Below the pieces are notes generated by a model, which ran no database searches, was not told the DNA's origin, and saw only the letters and a list, made by a program, of their open reading frames with translations. The position numbers were made by a program, and so were the translations under genes. Shown here one piece after another: positions 43,210 through 53,714 of a stretch of DNA of 64,000 nucleotides (position 1 is its first letter; each line of letters starts with the position of its first letter). The DNA is taken from contig JAQOOI010000021.1 of NCBI GenBank assembly GCA_028554645.1, forward strand, positions 2,666,001-2,730,000. Direction: 5' to 3'. Source of the DNA: Omphalotus guepiniiformis (taxonomy: Eukaryota > Basidiomycota > Agaricomycetes > Agaricales > Omphalotaceae).

Positions 43210-43684
43210 TTAGTTTCCCAACTGGTTCAAGTAAGAAGCCTGACCATTTGAAGTCTGGCTTTTGTCCTGATTTTCAATTCTATCCAATCTTTCTGAAATC
43301 TTCAACAAGGTGTTGGTAAAGACTGACATATCAAAACTATTATGTTGAGATTCAGAAGGTCCACTAGGCGTATTATATCCCATATCAACTTTCTTCTGCA
43401 AAGATGAAGGCATTTTTGCCAACTTCCTTATCCCAACCTTTTTGTTTAGCAATAGCTTCAATTTTGTCCTTTCTAGAAGAATTCATATCACCAGATGGAG
43501 CCACTTGTCCATCTTTCATGACTATCATTCCTCTTGCATTTCTAACTAAATATCCCTTCTCAAACTGTGATTTTTGATGAGGACAACTTGTAGCAATATG
43601 CCCTTTCTCACCACAGAAATAACAAGAATACTCTGTAGGTCCTTGTGAGTTTGCATATCTATTACCATGGTTCTGACCTTGCAC
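43210..43684 (-). pseudogene. Truncated gag C-terminus of the older element
   Basis: The zinc knuckle CYFCGEKGHIATSC and following residues start at 43684, with a stop just upstream in frame. About 380 N-terminal residues of gag are missing. A frameshift near 43385-43460 moves the reading to a second frame ending LNQLGN. The last codons contain G GGA AAC (43219-43213) directly before TAA, a canonical -1 slippery heptamer leading into the protease frame. Confidence 0.75.
43213..43219 (-). promoter_or_regulatory. gag-pro -1 frameshift heptamer of the older element
   Basis: G GGA AAC followed immediately by the gag stop TAA. The -1 frame (GGG AAA CTA AGT GTT CCA ATG) is open into protease. This position corresponds to 28784-28790 in the young element. 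Confidence 0.6.
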
Positions 43685-44463
43685 TACTTATGTAGATTTA
43701 TAAAAGAAATTCATTTAGCCAATCACAGCCGACCAAGGTCGGCTGCTTTTGGCTTTGCATGACTGCGCTGACTAGACATTCTGCTGAACAGATAATATGA
43801 GGGGGGTATGGCCGCAAGCGGCGAGGGCTGAACCTTCCTTGCAATTATGTTACATAGTCATAATAACATGACAATTGTTGTTTTGTATTTCTTTATCAAG
43901 CGCACTGTGCCACATATCAAAATCTAGAGCATCCCGCCCCTGGTTTTCGGGTTGGTTTGCAGACATACTAATCAGTGAATGGAAATTATGGAATTGTAGA
44001 GAGCGAAAAAAAAAAAAGGTCGATTGAGAATACGGATGATCCTGCTGAGTAATTGTTCCGTGGAATGTTATATTTATAATAAGTTTATATATGTACTGTG
44101 GGACGTGGGCAAAACGAACATGCCATGAACAGGATTCTTGTACGGAGCCAAACCTAAAGGTTCAGCAATAAGGGAAGTGGGTGAAACACACAACGTAAAG
44201 ATTCGGCAATAAAGATAATTAGAAGTTCCTCCTGCACATATCACAAATCATACAACTTCCTCGCAAGCACAACATAAACCGCTCCAAATCCTCTTTCTGC
44301 CCGAGTTCATTAAATGTTCTTTCAAACCCAATGTCATTATTTTTCCTATGGGTGTCAACATGTCAGATGCGTGCTAAAATAAGTGCTCTGCTCATTCCTT
44401 CAGTTATACAGATCTCTAAGTATATATACTCAGCTCAATATCAGGACATTCACTCTCTTCTTC
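43685..44463. other. Junction region, no gene seen
   Basis: Sequence beyond the truncated gag. It contains GGGGGGTATGGCCG with a small palindrome GCCGCAAGCGGC (near 43803-43825), shared in part with 12919-12946, and an A-run near 44009. The right part may hold the promoter of the membrane-protein gene. Confidence 0.4.
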
Positions 44464-44985
44464 ATGGTCATACAACCTCCATCCTTCTGTCTCTTCCTGC
44501 TCGGCTCTATATTTGTCGCCATATATCTTGATACGTTGGGCAGTCTTCTTGACCAGAAAGTCATTGGCTTGTACCCTGTGCTTACTCTCACTTGGCTGAT
44601 CTTTTTGATTGTTTCATCATCTGGCTTCCTACATCTTTGTCGCAGTCTGACCAAGGAGAGAAGCACGGTGTTGATCGCATTCATACACCTCTGGCTCATG
44701 GTCAATAGATTGCTAGCACGTGAGCATTTCCATCATGACCTTCCATTGCGTACTAAATAAAATGCCACAGTAGGCCTCGGACAGAATAGTAATCAGAAGT
44801 GGACCGGTATGAGCATATTTCATACCACCGCACTTGCCATGGTATTTGGTGAATTCCTCAACGCCATTGGCATCAACGAATTGGGCTACTTCGGCAACAT
44901 CCACAGAATGATTTGGGGCCTTCTCAGAGCAATGGTCACGATTGTGAGAGGTATCGGGAGGTTCTTTCAGAAGGGATTGGGGTAG
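44464..44985 (+). CDS. Small predicted membrane protein, copy 1
   Basis: Two exons (44464-44719 and 44771-44985) joined by a 51-nt GTGAGC...CACAG intron give 156 aa. Three hydrophobic stretches are likely membrane helices: FCLFLLGSIFVAIYLDTLGS, VLTLTWLIFLIVSSSGFL and TVLIAFIHLWLMVNRLL. A fourth, weaker one follows (TTALAMVFGEFLNAIGI). The nearly identical gene at 54422-54981 supports the model. No family recognised. Coding-like similarity with the second copy continues past the stop (ELVYEEKLECLLNVSIFVDAE), so a further exon or a frameshift is possible. Confidence 0.55.
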
Positions 44986-45460
44986 GCCATGAGCGCTTGA
45001 GCTCGTGTATGAAGAGAAGTTAGAATGCTTGCTAAATGTAAGTATATTTGTAGATGCTGAAGTTTATGGACTCACCAAAACTGGCATGCAACAGGAGATT
45101 CACGAGTGTGCAGCCAATGTTGTGTCACCTAAAATCCAGTGAGGGGTTGAATTCGAACCATTTTATACGAACGTTTTTCGATGCGCGGCAGCTGAATGTA
45201 CAACGAGTAGCCAGAGCTGGCGCGAAATGAGTTCCCGGCCAGAACATGGGCCACATCTAGTCCCCTGTGCTTGTTCGTCTGCAGAGCTCAAGCAAAATCC
45301 TCAATTCCTATCGCTTTGCTTCGAGCCGACAATCAGAACAACCCAACAACCGGCCAACATTTGCGAGCGCGCAGTGCGCAGACGTGAGATGAAACGAGTT
45401 TCATTGTAGCCTGAGATACAGATATCTCACGATTGGGTAGAGCAGAGTTTTATGCGGAGC
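44986..45460. repeat. Downstream part of the duplicated membrane-gene segment, copy 1
   Basis: Matches 54982-55470. Shared blocks include TCCCGGCCA, ACATGGGCCACATCTAGTCCCC, CAACCGGCC and GCGCGCAGTGCGCA. Together with the coding part, about 1 kb is duplicated between 44.45-45.46 kb and 54.4-55.47 kb in the same orientation. Confidence 0.7.
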
Positions 45461-45939
45461 CTGCACTGCACGACAGATACAAATTTGAACGTGGAGTAAG
45501 GTGAAGAAGAAACTTAGAAAGCGTGTGACTGACCACCGTGTGAAGCCGCCCGACGCCGGCGAATCGGACATTAAACTAGACTGCAACCCCTTTCGCTCTC
45601 GACAAAGGTTCAAATTTCAAAGTTCAACGTTCAACGTTCAACTTTTCAATATTCAGTATTCATCAAGTTATCATTTCTGAAGTAACACCTTTCCTTCTTT
45701 GTCTCCTCAGGACCGGATACTGGCAAGGTTTTGCGTCGCTGGAAAGAAGATATTGATAATCGTCTCTCTTTCTTCAAGCATCAAACTCTTTTATTTGAGG
45801 TTTTTCTCTTATACCCTGTCCGTCTCGCAATCTCCTCGAATGCTCCATCCGTCACTGTGACCTGCTATCTTCCTCTTTGGAGGATCTAATATAGTCCTTC
45901 ATTGACCTACACAGCTTCAGCCACCCTCAGAATCGGAGC
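45461..45939. other. No recognisable gene
   Basis: Contains short tandem TTCAACG/TTCAA repeats near 45620-45650. No domain or exon chain was seen. Confidence 0.4.
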
Positions 45940-46600
45940 GAATTCAGGTAATCCTTCAAAGTTTCGAGCTTCAATAGTCAATGGCAACATTCTCGTTCCC
46001 TTCGATGACGACGAAAGGCTTAGCATTTCGCCGACAGGGAAGTCAACAACCTCGAGTACCAGCTTGATGCTTCTATGATTCCAAAATACACGAATTCCTG
46101 GATGGGTCTGGCGAAATTGACGAGCGGTTTGAGTACCCGAATTACCCTCGTTCATGCCTTCGGGTGCATCTTCTGGTGTATCGACCCTTACGGATGCTTG
46201 ACCCGTTGCGCAATCAATACTTCTCGCTGGCGCTCGCTCTCGACTTCCGCCCATCACGGGAACCGAGGTACTTCCCTAGCTTTCACAGTTCTACCGTCCA
46301 TTCCTCTTTCTGGACCATTTCATGTATCATATTCCGCCGCATCCCTCGTCTCACCTGACGTCACCCCCATACTTGCCTCGAAAGGGCTATAGCTTGCGCA
46401 CGGCAGCGTCTGGCAGTATATGAGGTTCTCGGAGAACTTTCGCAGCACTTCCTCTGAATGGCGTCGGCGCCTGACACGGACGCGGACGCGCTGGTCTCTA
46501 TAACGACGTCTATGTCTGTCTCTCTGTGAGCTCCCTCGTGAGACGATGGCGCCGTTTGCGACGGAGGTTCATAGAACATTGTTCATTACGTATGACGAGG
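45940..46600. repeat. Dispersed repeat R, copy 2
   Basis: Similar to 9310-9920 in the same orientation; see there for shared blocks. The minus-strand frame has VDTPEDAPEGMNEGNSG near 46170. The reading frame is interrupted, so no functional gene is claimed. Confidence 0.5.
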
Positions 46601-47589
46601 AAACTACATTAATGTCTTCCGTGTGGGACTTGGAGGAGTTTGGTCGTTGAGTAGATCAAACCTACTTGGTGTGCAGCAGACCCCGAAATCCGAACTTTTT
46701 CGCAAAAACTCACACTTTGGTTGTGCATTGCTCTTGTTCATAACGTCATTTTGGTATGTAAAGAAAAAAACGGACCATTTCATCTTGTGCCTTGATTGAA
46801 CGAAGATCGGGTGTCATTCCACTCGAGGGTCACTCGGGGCGCTTCAAGCATAATTCTGAGGTGATTCTTTTCCTCAATTCTATGCATATATATGCGTTTG
46901 CGTTCTTATGGAGTCTTTTCACCGATCACTGACCCGCCAATGATACTCAGATGCCTGGATCCTGGGAAGGGTGTATGCAGCGTCAGGTGTAAGCAGCGCC
47001 ATCGTGAGCGATTTCACTTATTAATATCATGCAGCCAAGTTGCTTTGCGAGGGGTGCTGGAGCGTCTATCGATTCTCATAACAGATCGTTAGAATCAGAT
47101 CTTGCCTTTTCAAAACTTTGGATGATTTGTCAGTTTCGGTAATGTCGAACTCGTGGTTCCCGTTGTATATCTTCGAGGTAGGGCGTTAATTTAGTTTAGC
47201 TGATTTATATGGTTCAAGGATCTCAGTCACCGACCTTTTCCGTTGAACCGTTAGGTTCATTTCTGAGTAAGTCAGACATGTGGTATTATAGTGGTTTGTC
47301 CCAGCGGGTTATTAATGCCAATTTGCAGCCCTCACTGACGTCTCCGTTCGAGCAAAGTCAACGTACAACGTACGTCGTACCGCATGACAATCATCCCGCA
47401 GAATCGTTAGACCCTAGGGTATAGACCCGAGGTGATATTTACCTTTGAAGTATGCCTCGTGGATATCTGGATGCTCATCATTATTTCATGTAAATATTAA
47501 CATGTAACAAGGCAGGGGGCGCTTGATTTTTCGGTATTTTGTGAAGTTACTAATGCCGTACCTTAGGTTCTATGCAGTCAGGTTGATAG
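46601..47589. other. No recognisable gene
   Basis: Short frames only. I saw no similarity to the kinase exons that occupy the equivalent position at 10.4-12.3 kb. Confidence 0.4.
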
Positions 47590-47870
47590 AGAACGCTATT
47601 GGAACTTCCTAAGACATACAACAAATCGTACTAATGGTCCCATTTTCTCTGTACATCGATGATTCGATAAAAAACCGAGAGAGAGGTGTCTTCTGCATTC
47701 ATTTGGCTTCACTGGTGACTGAATTCCAGTCGCGCCTCCGATATCTTCGGTGTTTGCTTTTTCATCTCTGCTGCGCGTCAGCGTCAATGAGAACAAGTGC
47801 TTAGGCTCACTTTCATATTCATAGTCTGGTATCGAGGTTGGGCGGCTGTACATAATCGATGGCTAGGTGA
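47590..47870 (+). pseudogene. Decayed sequence Y, copy 2
   Basis: Matches the minus strand of 970-1240 (CTGCTGCGCGTCA, CAATGAGAAC, GGTTGGGCGGCT). The frames are broken. Together with the adjacent copy of X it is an inverted duplicate of the window's left end. Confidence 0.3.
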
Positions 47871-47989
47871 AATGGAAAGCAACGTCAAGTTACAAGTATC
47901 TGGATACCGAAACCGCTCGGCAAAATCCGAGTCAAGAGTAAGTGCAGTGCATTCGCCTCAACTGTGCTAACGCCTCGGTAGTGACCCCA

Positions 47990-48560
47990 CCACCCGTTCT
48001 ATGCAGCCGGACGAACAACCGTGGTTTGAAAGATTTGACATTCATTAAAGCTTGAAGAACACCAGACGAGGATTATCTGTGAATCTTTTGTTCCATTACT
48101 GACACGAGTCAGAGTCCGAGTCCGTTGAATCCAAAAGGTGCAGCATTCTAATTTTTCAGACATGAAACAGCTCACATGCTTACTTCCGCAGCGCCTCCAC
48201 CTCCCGTACGGAAAATTCAGTCCGAACAGCGAACAGTGATATCCTGGAAAATCGGATAGCTTTGACGCCAATCATCGATGCATCACTGCCGCCCATCTCA
48301 ATCGATGCTCGCATGATAATGTATAACGTTGCATGCAGTTCAAGCCGCCGGCCATCTATGAGCGCATATATCTTACTCTGCATAATGATTACCGGATGTA
48401 AGTCTTCCGCGCGCTTTCCCGGGCGTCTCACCCATTTTTTTTTCCCGTTCAATGCAGGGAGTTGGATGTTGGACGTTTTGCCATTGGGATCAAATGCCAA
48501 AATCTCAACGGCGTACGTAGCCTATGCAGAATACTTTTACACGATATACTTGTGATCGGT
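47990..48560 (-). pseudogene. Sequence X, copy 2 (possible gene fragment)
   Basis: On the minus strand an open frame 48500-48180 reads MAFDPNGKTSNIQLPALNG, then RRLELHATLYIIMRASIEMG and GVKAIRFSR. It matches the copy at 1-960, which the MITE splits. A short GT...AG intron near 48391-48355 could be spliced but is not required. Family not recognised. It may still be part of an expressed gene. Confidence 0.4.
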
Positions 48561-48987
48561 AATTCCAAGTGAGCGGGCTGAAACCCGTGTAAGTATTAGT
48601 ATTACGAGGTGTCAGTGAGGACCCGTACCACACTTTGTTTATTTTGATCCCTTTTTTTTCTGATTTTGCCTTGCATTCTTCCGCTGATCAAATCTACTTA
48701 TTCCGTAGTACCATGGAGGAACACGGTGACTCACTTCAGCGATGTCTTTGAAACCTCACCAGATTCGCGATTTTTTTTAGGTCTCTGCATTCTTGCATAC
48801 CGCGATGGAGAATCTTGAACGGAATAGAATGAATCTATCTCAGTTATGTGCTGCTGAGCACTCAATGGATAGAGTCGTATAAATGCACTCTTCTGTGTAC
48901 TATGGAAGGTCAGAAACCACAAGCAAGCAAGCAAAACTTACCTGCCTCGTCTCATCGTCTTCACATTCTAATCCACTCGAACTTACA

Positions 48988-49349
48988 ATGTCTAGTAATA
49001 ATCGTAAGTACCCACAACCGTCTTGCCCAATTATTCATGCCCTGACATTCTCGCCTCGCTCACTATGAACAACAGAAGCCAAAGCGAATTTGAACAACTG
49101 GGCTCAGAGCGCAAGAAAGGTTGTAACCTACCAATCCTCTTCCTCAGGTCCTTTGAACAACGTTGTCTGGACTTCCAACGTCTTCAGTAAGCGAATACTA
49201 CAGTATTCACCAATACGCTGCGCAGGACTAACGCACTTACTACCCTACTAGTCGACGGTTTGCAATATGGGTCCGGAACTGGATCCACTAAGATCAATGC
49301 TGAGCATGCTGCTGCTGCTCAAGCTTTGCAAGTCATCTCTCAGAGTTAA
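48988..49349 (+). CDS. Small single-domain dsRNA-binding (dsRBM) protein
   Basis: Three exons (48988-49003, 49076-49186 and 49252-49349) give a 74-aa protein that is essentially one dsRNA-binding motif: LNNWAQSARKVVTYQ, then GPLNNVVWTSNVFIDG, then LQYGSGTGSTKINAEHAAAA and QALQVI. Introns are 72 and 65 nt with GTAAGT/GTAAGC donors and a GACTAAC branch site. The second intron splits the same codon as the last intron of the kinase-dsRBM gene (12486/12544), and similarity continues past the stop codon. The RNA-contacting KKxAK pattern is reduced to a single Lys. Function unknown; such a protein could bind dsRNA or act as a dimerisation module. Confidence 0.75.
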
Positions 49350-49756
49350 TCGTCAATTACGACCTCGGAACCAACAACGCGTAGAGTTCTGAGTCCGTTG
49401 TGCTCTGCATTAGATAAAGTACTACTAGTAGAGTTCGTGTAAGAATGCGGTTACAAGTTGTGCCGCAGTGTTATTAGATACATACATATATTGATTCGTG
49501 TGATATTCTGTTCGTGCTATTAAGTATACGTTCACCGAACATCAACCAACTGCAACTCCGAGTCGTCTGACAGTGCGTGAGCTCGAGGCTGATGCAAAGT
49601 CAAAGCGTAGAATATCACCCATGATTCCGGCGCCGGGGCCCGAAGTTCTCGTGTCGGTCAAAGTGTCGCCGCGTACGGCCGGATGTTCGGCTTTCGGCAC
49701 TTGCAGGAGAATGTCAAGTGACCAGTTCGCGCTTTTTCGTGGAGATGGAAACACGT

Positions 49757-50228
49757 AGGGGAAGCACATTCTTCGGTGGCTAAATCCTCTATGATGGATG
49801 GATCTAAACGGCGGTAAGACGGTTAGATCCTGGCATCGGAGGAGGAACGATTTCGTCGATCTTTTAGTCGGGAGTGTATGTCAAGTCCGATTCGTGATTG
49901 TATGTATAGTATCGTTCCAGTTTGACATACCTGCAAAGCAAAGCGAAAAGCAAGGCACGAAGCACAAAACAAAAAAAAACTCATCAACCATGAATTCGAG
50001 GAACAAAAGGGCAAAACGTACATGATGCCGAGGTCCGAAAAGCAAACTAGCAAAAGCCGGTTGACTCCAGCTCACACCCTTTGGATCAGGTAACCTCAAT
50101 ATCTCAACCCATCACCCACACCCACACCGACATCATGACCGTCGCGACCACCGACCACCACCACTATTCGTCGGCGCAGCACCAAAACCGAATCGTTCCC
50201 GAGAGATCCCCCAGACAGCTTCATGTAT
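49757..50228 (-). pseudogene. F-box gene fragment, tandem unit 1
   Basis: The minus strand resembles exon 2 of the F-box gene at 55790-58236. Blocks CTCTCG-GAACG-TTCGG, TTACCTGATCC-AAGGGTGTGA, CCGGCTTTTGCTAGTTTG, the donor region CATCATGTA and the acceptor GCTTTGCAGGTATGTCAAACTGGA all correspond. The F-box itself and later exons are absent and the frame is not maintained. A second unit follows directly. Confidence 0.6.
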
Positions 50229-50610
50229 CGTGTTGGGGAAGCACCTTCTTCGGTGGGGAAATACTCTATGATGGATTCAAATGGTGGTAAGAGGGATCTT
50301 TTCGTCAGATGTGTATGTCAAGTCCGGTTCGTAATCGTGTGTACTGTGCCTTAACATACATACCTGCAAAGCAAAGCGCAAAGGAAAACCCCCAATATCT
50401 GAGGAAAAACGCAAAAAGGGCGAGACGTACGTGCATGACACCGAGGTTCAAAAAGCAAGCCGAATCAGGTAACCTCAATTTCACCTAACACCGACATCGA
50501 CACCGGGACCGCGACCATTGCGACCACCACCACCACTATTCGTCGGCGCAGCACCAAACCCGAATAGTCCCTGAGAGATCTTCCACACAGAACACGCAGA
50601 CTTGACGCAG
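50229..50610 (-). pseudogene. F-box gene fragment, tandem unit 2
   Basis: A second, shorter copy of unit 1. It includes TTTTTGAACCTCGGTGTCATG (minus strand, near 50450), identical to the functional gene there, and the same flanking sequence (GGGGAAGCACCTTCTTCGGTGG, near 50235, as at 49757). It is non-coding now. Confidence 0.55.
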
Positions 50611-51243
50611 GCAGACCGACTCTTCGAAGTTTCCTTGAAAGACGCAATATGTCCGAATATCTTATGTATGATAGATAGTATTATTGAGAAGATGAGAACT
50701 TCGAAAAAGACACGTCACTTACTTCAAAAGCAAATCCATATAGGAGTTTCAGACTTCAGTTCACGTCTAGCGATGGCACTCCCAGGCCTACTAGTACGCG
50801 TCTTTCCGGGGATTTTACTCTCCCATCGAAAAGCAAACGGTTGAAAAGAAGTCGGAGTCAGTGTCGTCTGGGGTCGAAGCATCGAGTTTAAATTTGAGTC
50901 GTTGTCGCGGTTTTCTACTGGAGGTTAGTATGTACTAGATGCAGACGCAGGATGTTCTCGTCGTCATTGGATATATAGGAGTGGTGAGTAGCAAACAAAT
51001 GAGAATTACATAACTTTCGGTTTCGTGGGGCCATGTTCGCCGCCGTCGGATCATGGATGGATGGACCTCTTACGTAACCACCATATTTAAATTTTACCCC
51101 AAAACTTACTCCAAAACATCCCTCGAGCCACCGTGTCACCGACCCGAGCAACAGCCCACAAAGCCACAAAGCGCTACCCAAGCCCAACCCCAAAACTATA
51201 ACTAAACCCAACTACACTAAAACCAAATGTCTCCTGCTCAAAC
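50611..51243. other. Spacer upstream of the lipase gene
   Basis: No coding signal. It probably contains the lipase promoter. Confidence 0.4.
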
Positions 51244-53714
51244 ATGAGCAGCGTATACTTCCCAGCTCAAATCGCACTCGTGTTTAAGAGAATTGTTAAT
51301 GTTATTTCGACTTTTTCGATTTCGCAGCAGTATGTTTTGATGCGGAAGCAGAAGGAGAAGGGTGTGGGTGCGGGGAAGGTTGTGAAGGCGGAGGCCGCGG
51401 GGGATGTGGATGTGGATGTGCAGAATGATTTTGAACTGGAACCTCCGCAAGAACGAGAACAAGAAGATCACGGAGGAGGAGGAGGAGGAGGCGGAAGAGG
51501 AAGAAGAAGACATCTGGATACAATCCACCAACTACTCATAAACCCAGCACTCTACGACCCTCTCCGAGTCCCACGTTACCCTATAGTCCTATGTCATGGT
51601 CTATACGGATTCGATAGTCGTGGTCCTTCTTCGTTCCCTAGTATGCGTATGCATTATTGGTCGAATGTTTTGAGAGTTTTGAGGGATAAATTGAAGGCTC
51701 AGGTTATTATTACTTCTGTTCCTGGGTGAGTTTTTCTCCCTGCGTTTGCTTCTTCCCCTCTATCCCCCTTCCTCCCTGGAGGAGTTCGTGTATTCACGGT
51801 GTTGACTGTCCAACGTATACGTGTAGGACTGGCTCAATTGCCTCACGAGCCTCATCACTCGACCGACAGCTCCGTGAAAAAGCTCAAGCTCAAGGACCCA
51901 ATCGCGGATTAAACCTAAACTTCCTCGCTCATTCAATGGGTGGGTTAGATTGTAGATATCTGATTTCGCATGTTAAACCGGAGGAGTATACGCCTTTGTC
52001 TTTGACGACGGTTAGTACGCCTCATAGAGGGAGTCCGTTTATGGATTGGTGTTCGGTGAGTTTAGTTAGGGGTTTAGCTTTTTTATTTGGTGTACTCATG
52101 TTATCTTCGTTTCGGTTCGGAGAATCTGGGTTTGGGGAGGTTAGCTAGGGAGGAGAAGGAGTTATTGGCTAAAGCTAGTTCTTCCACCTCCACCACCTCC
52201 ACCTCCTCCTCGCGTGCCCAATCCTCCCCCTCTCCCTCTCCCTCCCCATCTCCCTCAACACTAACCCTCTCCTCCCTCCCCTCATCATTCACAACCCTCC
52301 TCCTCTCAATCCTCGATTCCCCAGCCTACGCAAACCTAACCTCAACCTACCTAAACCAAGTATTCAACCCCGCTACACCCGACGACCCACGTGTAAAATA
52401 TTTCAGCGTTGCTGGACGGACGAAGGGTGTTAATATCTGGCATCCTTTCTGGTTACCTAAGATGGTTATTGATGATTTCGAGGTTAAGGAGCGAAAGAGG
52501 GCAGCGAAGGGGTCTCAAGAAGGGTTGTGGAGCGAGAGCGGGGCAGAGCAACAGTGGGAAGGGAGGAAACCGATTTGGGAAAGAGATGAAGAGTGGGGGA
52601 ATGATGGGTTGGTTACTGTACAGAGTGCGAAGTGGGGTGAGTTTTTGGGTGTTATGGAAGGTTGTGATCGTGCGTGTCTTTCTTCGTCTCTATCTCTTTT
52701 TTCTCGTCCGTTCACACCCCGCCTCATGTAGATTGGGAAATGAGAGGTGCAAGAGGGATAGAATTTGGTGTTGATTTACCTGCTTTACCTGCTATTGGAC
52801 TTGGACCTGCTTTATCTTCCGCCTCCTCCGCCTCCTCCTCATCATCCTCTACCACCAGCACCACCAGCACTACCACCTCCTCCGCCTCCGCCTCCGCCTT
52901 CTCATCGTCGTCATCTGGCACCTCAAGCGGGAACGGGGGCATAAGCGGATTAGGCGGGTTAAGGGATTTAACTTGGTTCCTTAAAGCTTGGAAAAAAGAA
53001 GAAAAGATACAGAGGGAGGCGGAGGCTTCCTCTTCCCCCTCCCCCTCCTCTCCTACCTCCGCCTCCTCCGCTACCTCCGCTACCTCCTCCGCCTCCCCCA
53101 CCACCTCTTCTTCTGCCCCCGCCCCCACCACATCATCTCCCCCCTCCCGCCCTAAACCAAAACGACGAGGAAAAGAAGACGAAGATGAAGATAACGCAGA
53201 TGCGGTTGTGAGAGCTTCGACGGATAAGATCTCGGCTGTTTTTGATTGGTTGACTGAGAAGGTTCCTGTTGGTGTTGGTGGGGGTGGTTCTACTGCGGCT
53301 TCGTCGGGGTCGGGGGTTGTGGCTGGTGGGGTCGAGGGAAAGGGAAGGGGAAGGGGAGAGGGCGGTGTGCGAAGGGGAGAGGATAACGAGGATGGTAATG
53401 GTAATGGTAATGGTAATGGTAACGAAGGGATTAGGGAAGCTGGGTTGAGGATGGTGTTTAGTAGTGTTAATGTGAGTAGTGGGTTTGGGGGGAGTAGAGG
53501 TGGAGATGGAGCGGATGACCTTCGGGAGAGCGGGAACACAAACACGACAACGGCGACGGCGACAAAGATGAAGACAACGGATAAACCAAACTCAAACTCA
53601 AAGTCGAAGACAAAGACAACAAAAACGAAAGAAGTCAATGAACTTGGGACGAAAGAGGATTTGGAAAGGTTTTATGTTGCGATTGCTAGGAAGTTGTATG
53701 ATGAGGGGTTGTAA
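51244..53714 (+). CDS. Alpha/beta-hydrolase lipase (TGL2-like triacylglycerol lipase)
   Basis: Four exons (51244-51725, 51827-52055, 52123-52669 and 52732-53714) give 746 aa in one frame. The lipase core has the oxyanion segment YPIVLCHGLYGFD, the nucleophile Ser197 in LAHSMGGLDCRYL, the segment STPHRGSPFMDW, an Asp in NDGLVTV and His420 in DHWEMRG, so a full Ser-Asp-His triad is visible. The layout matches the TGL2-like neutral lipases of fungi, which in yeast are mitochondrial. Long Ser/Thr/Pro-rich and Gly/Asn-rich low-complexity inserts follow GRLAREEK and fill most of exon 4, before a conserved end (KEDLERFYVAIARKLYDEG). These repeats explain the long antisense frame at 52724-53638. Confidence 0.85.

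Larger units (their letters stand above)
15460..43684 (-). mobile_element. Older Ty3/gypsy-type LTR retrotransposon, 5' truncated, interrupted by a second element
   Basis: In element order (minus strand): gag fragment 43684-43210, protease 43201-41807, pol 41824-41401 continuing at 24863-21349, antisense gene B (19904-21193, plus), an internal polypurine tract, antisense gene A (17123-19211, plus), the 3' polypurine tract and the 3' LTR (16731-15460). The pol gene is cut by the 16.5-kb younger element; removing it and one 4-bp duplication rejoins the pol frame. The 5' LTR, leader and most of gag are missing: homology stops abruptly at 43684. Pol and gene A also carry frameshifts and stops, so this copy is dead. 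Without the insertion the remaining element is about 11.7 kb. Confidence 0.8.

Noticed and set aside
46601..47589. Search for kinase remnants between repeat R copy 2 and the dsRBM gene
   Set aside because: No catalytic motif or exon similarity was found, so the duplication there does not visibly include the kinase.
52724..53638. 304-codon open frame on the minus strand
   Set aside because: It lies antisense to the repetitive exon 4 of the lipase and is Val/Phe/Pro/Glu repeat only; it is a shadow of low-complexity sequence.
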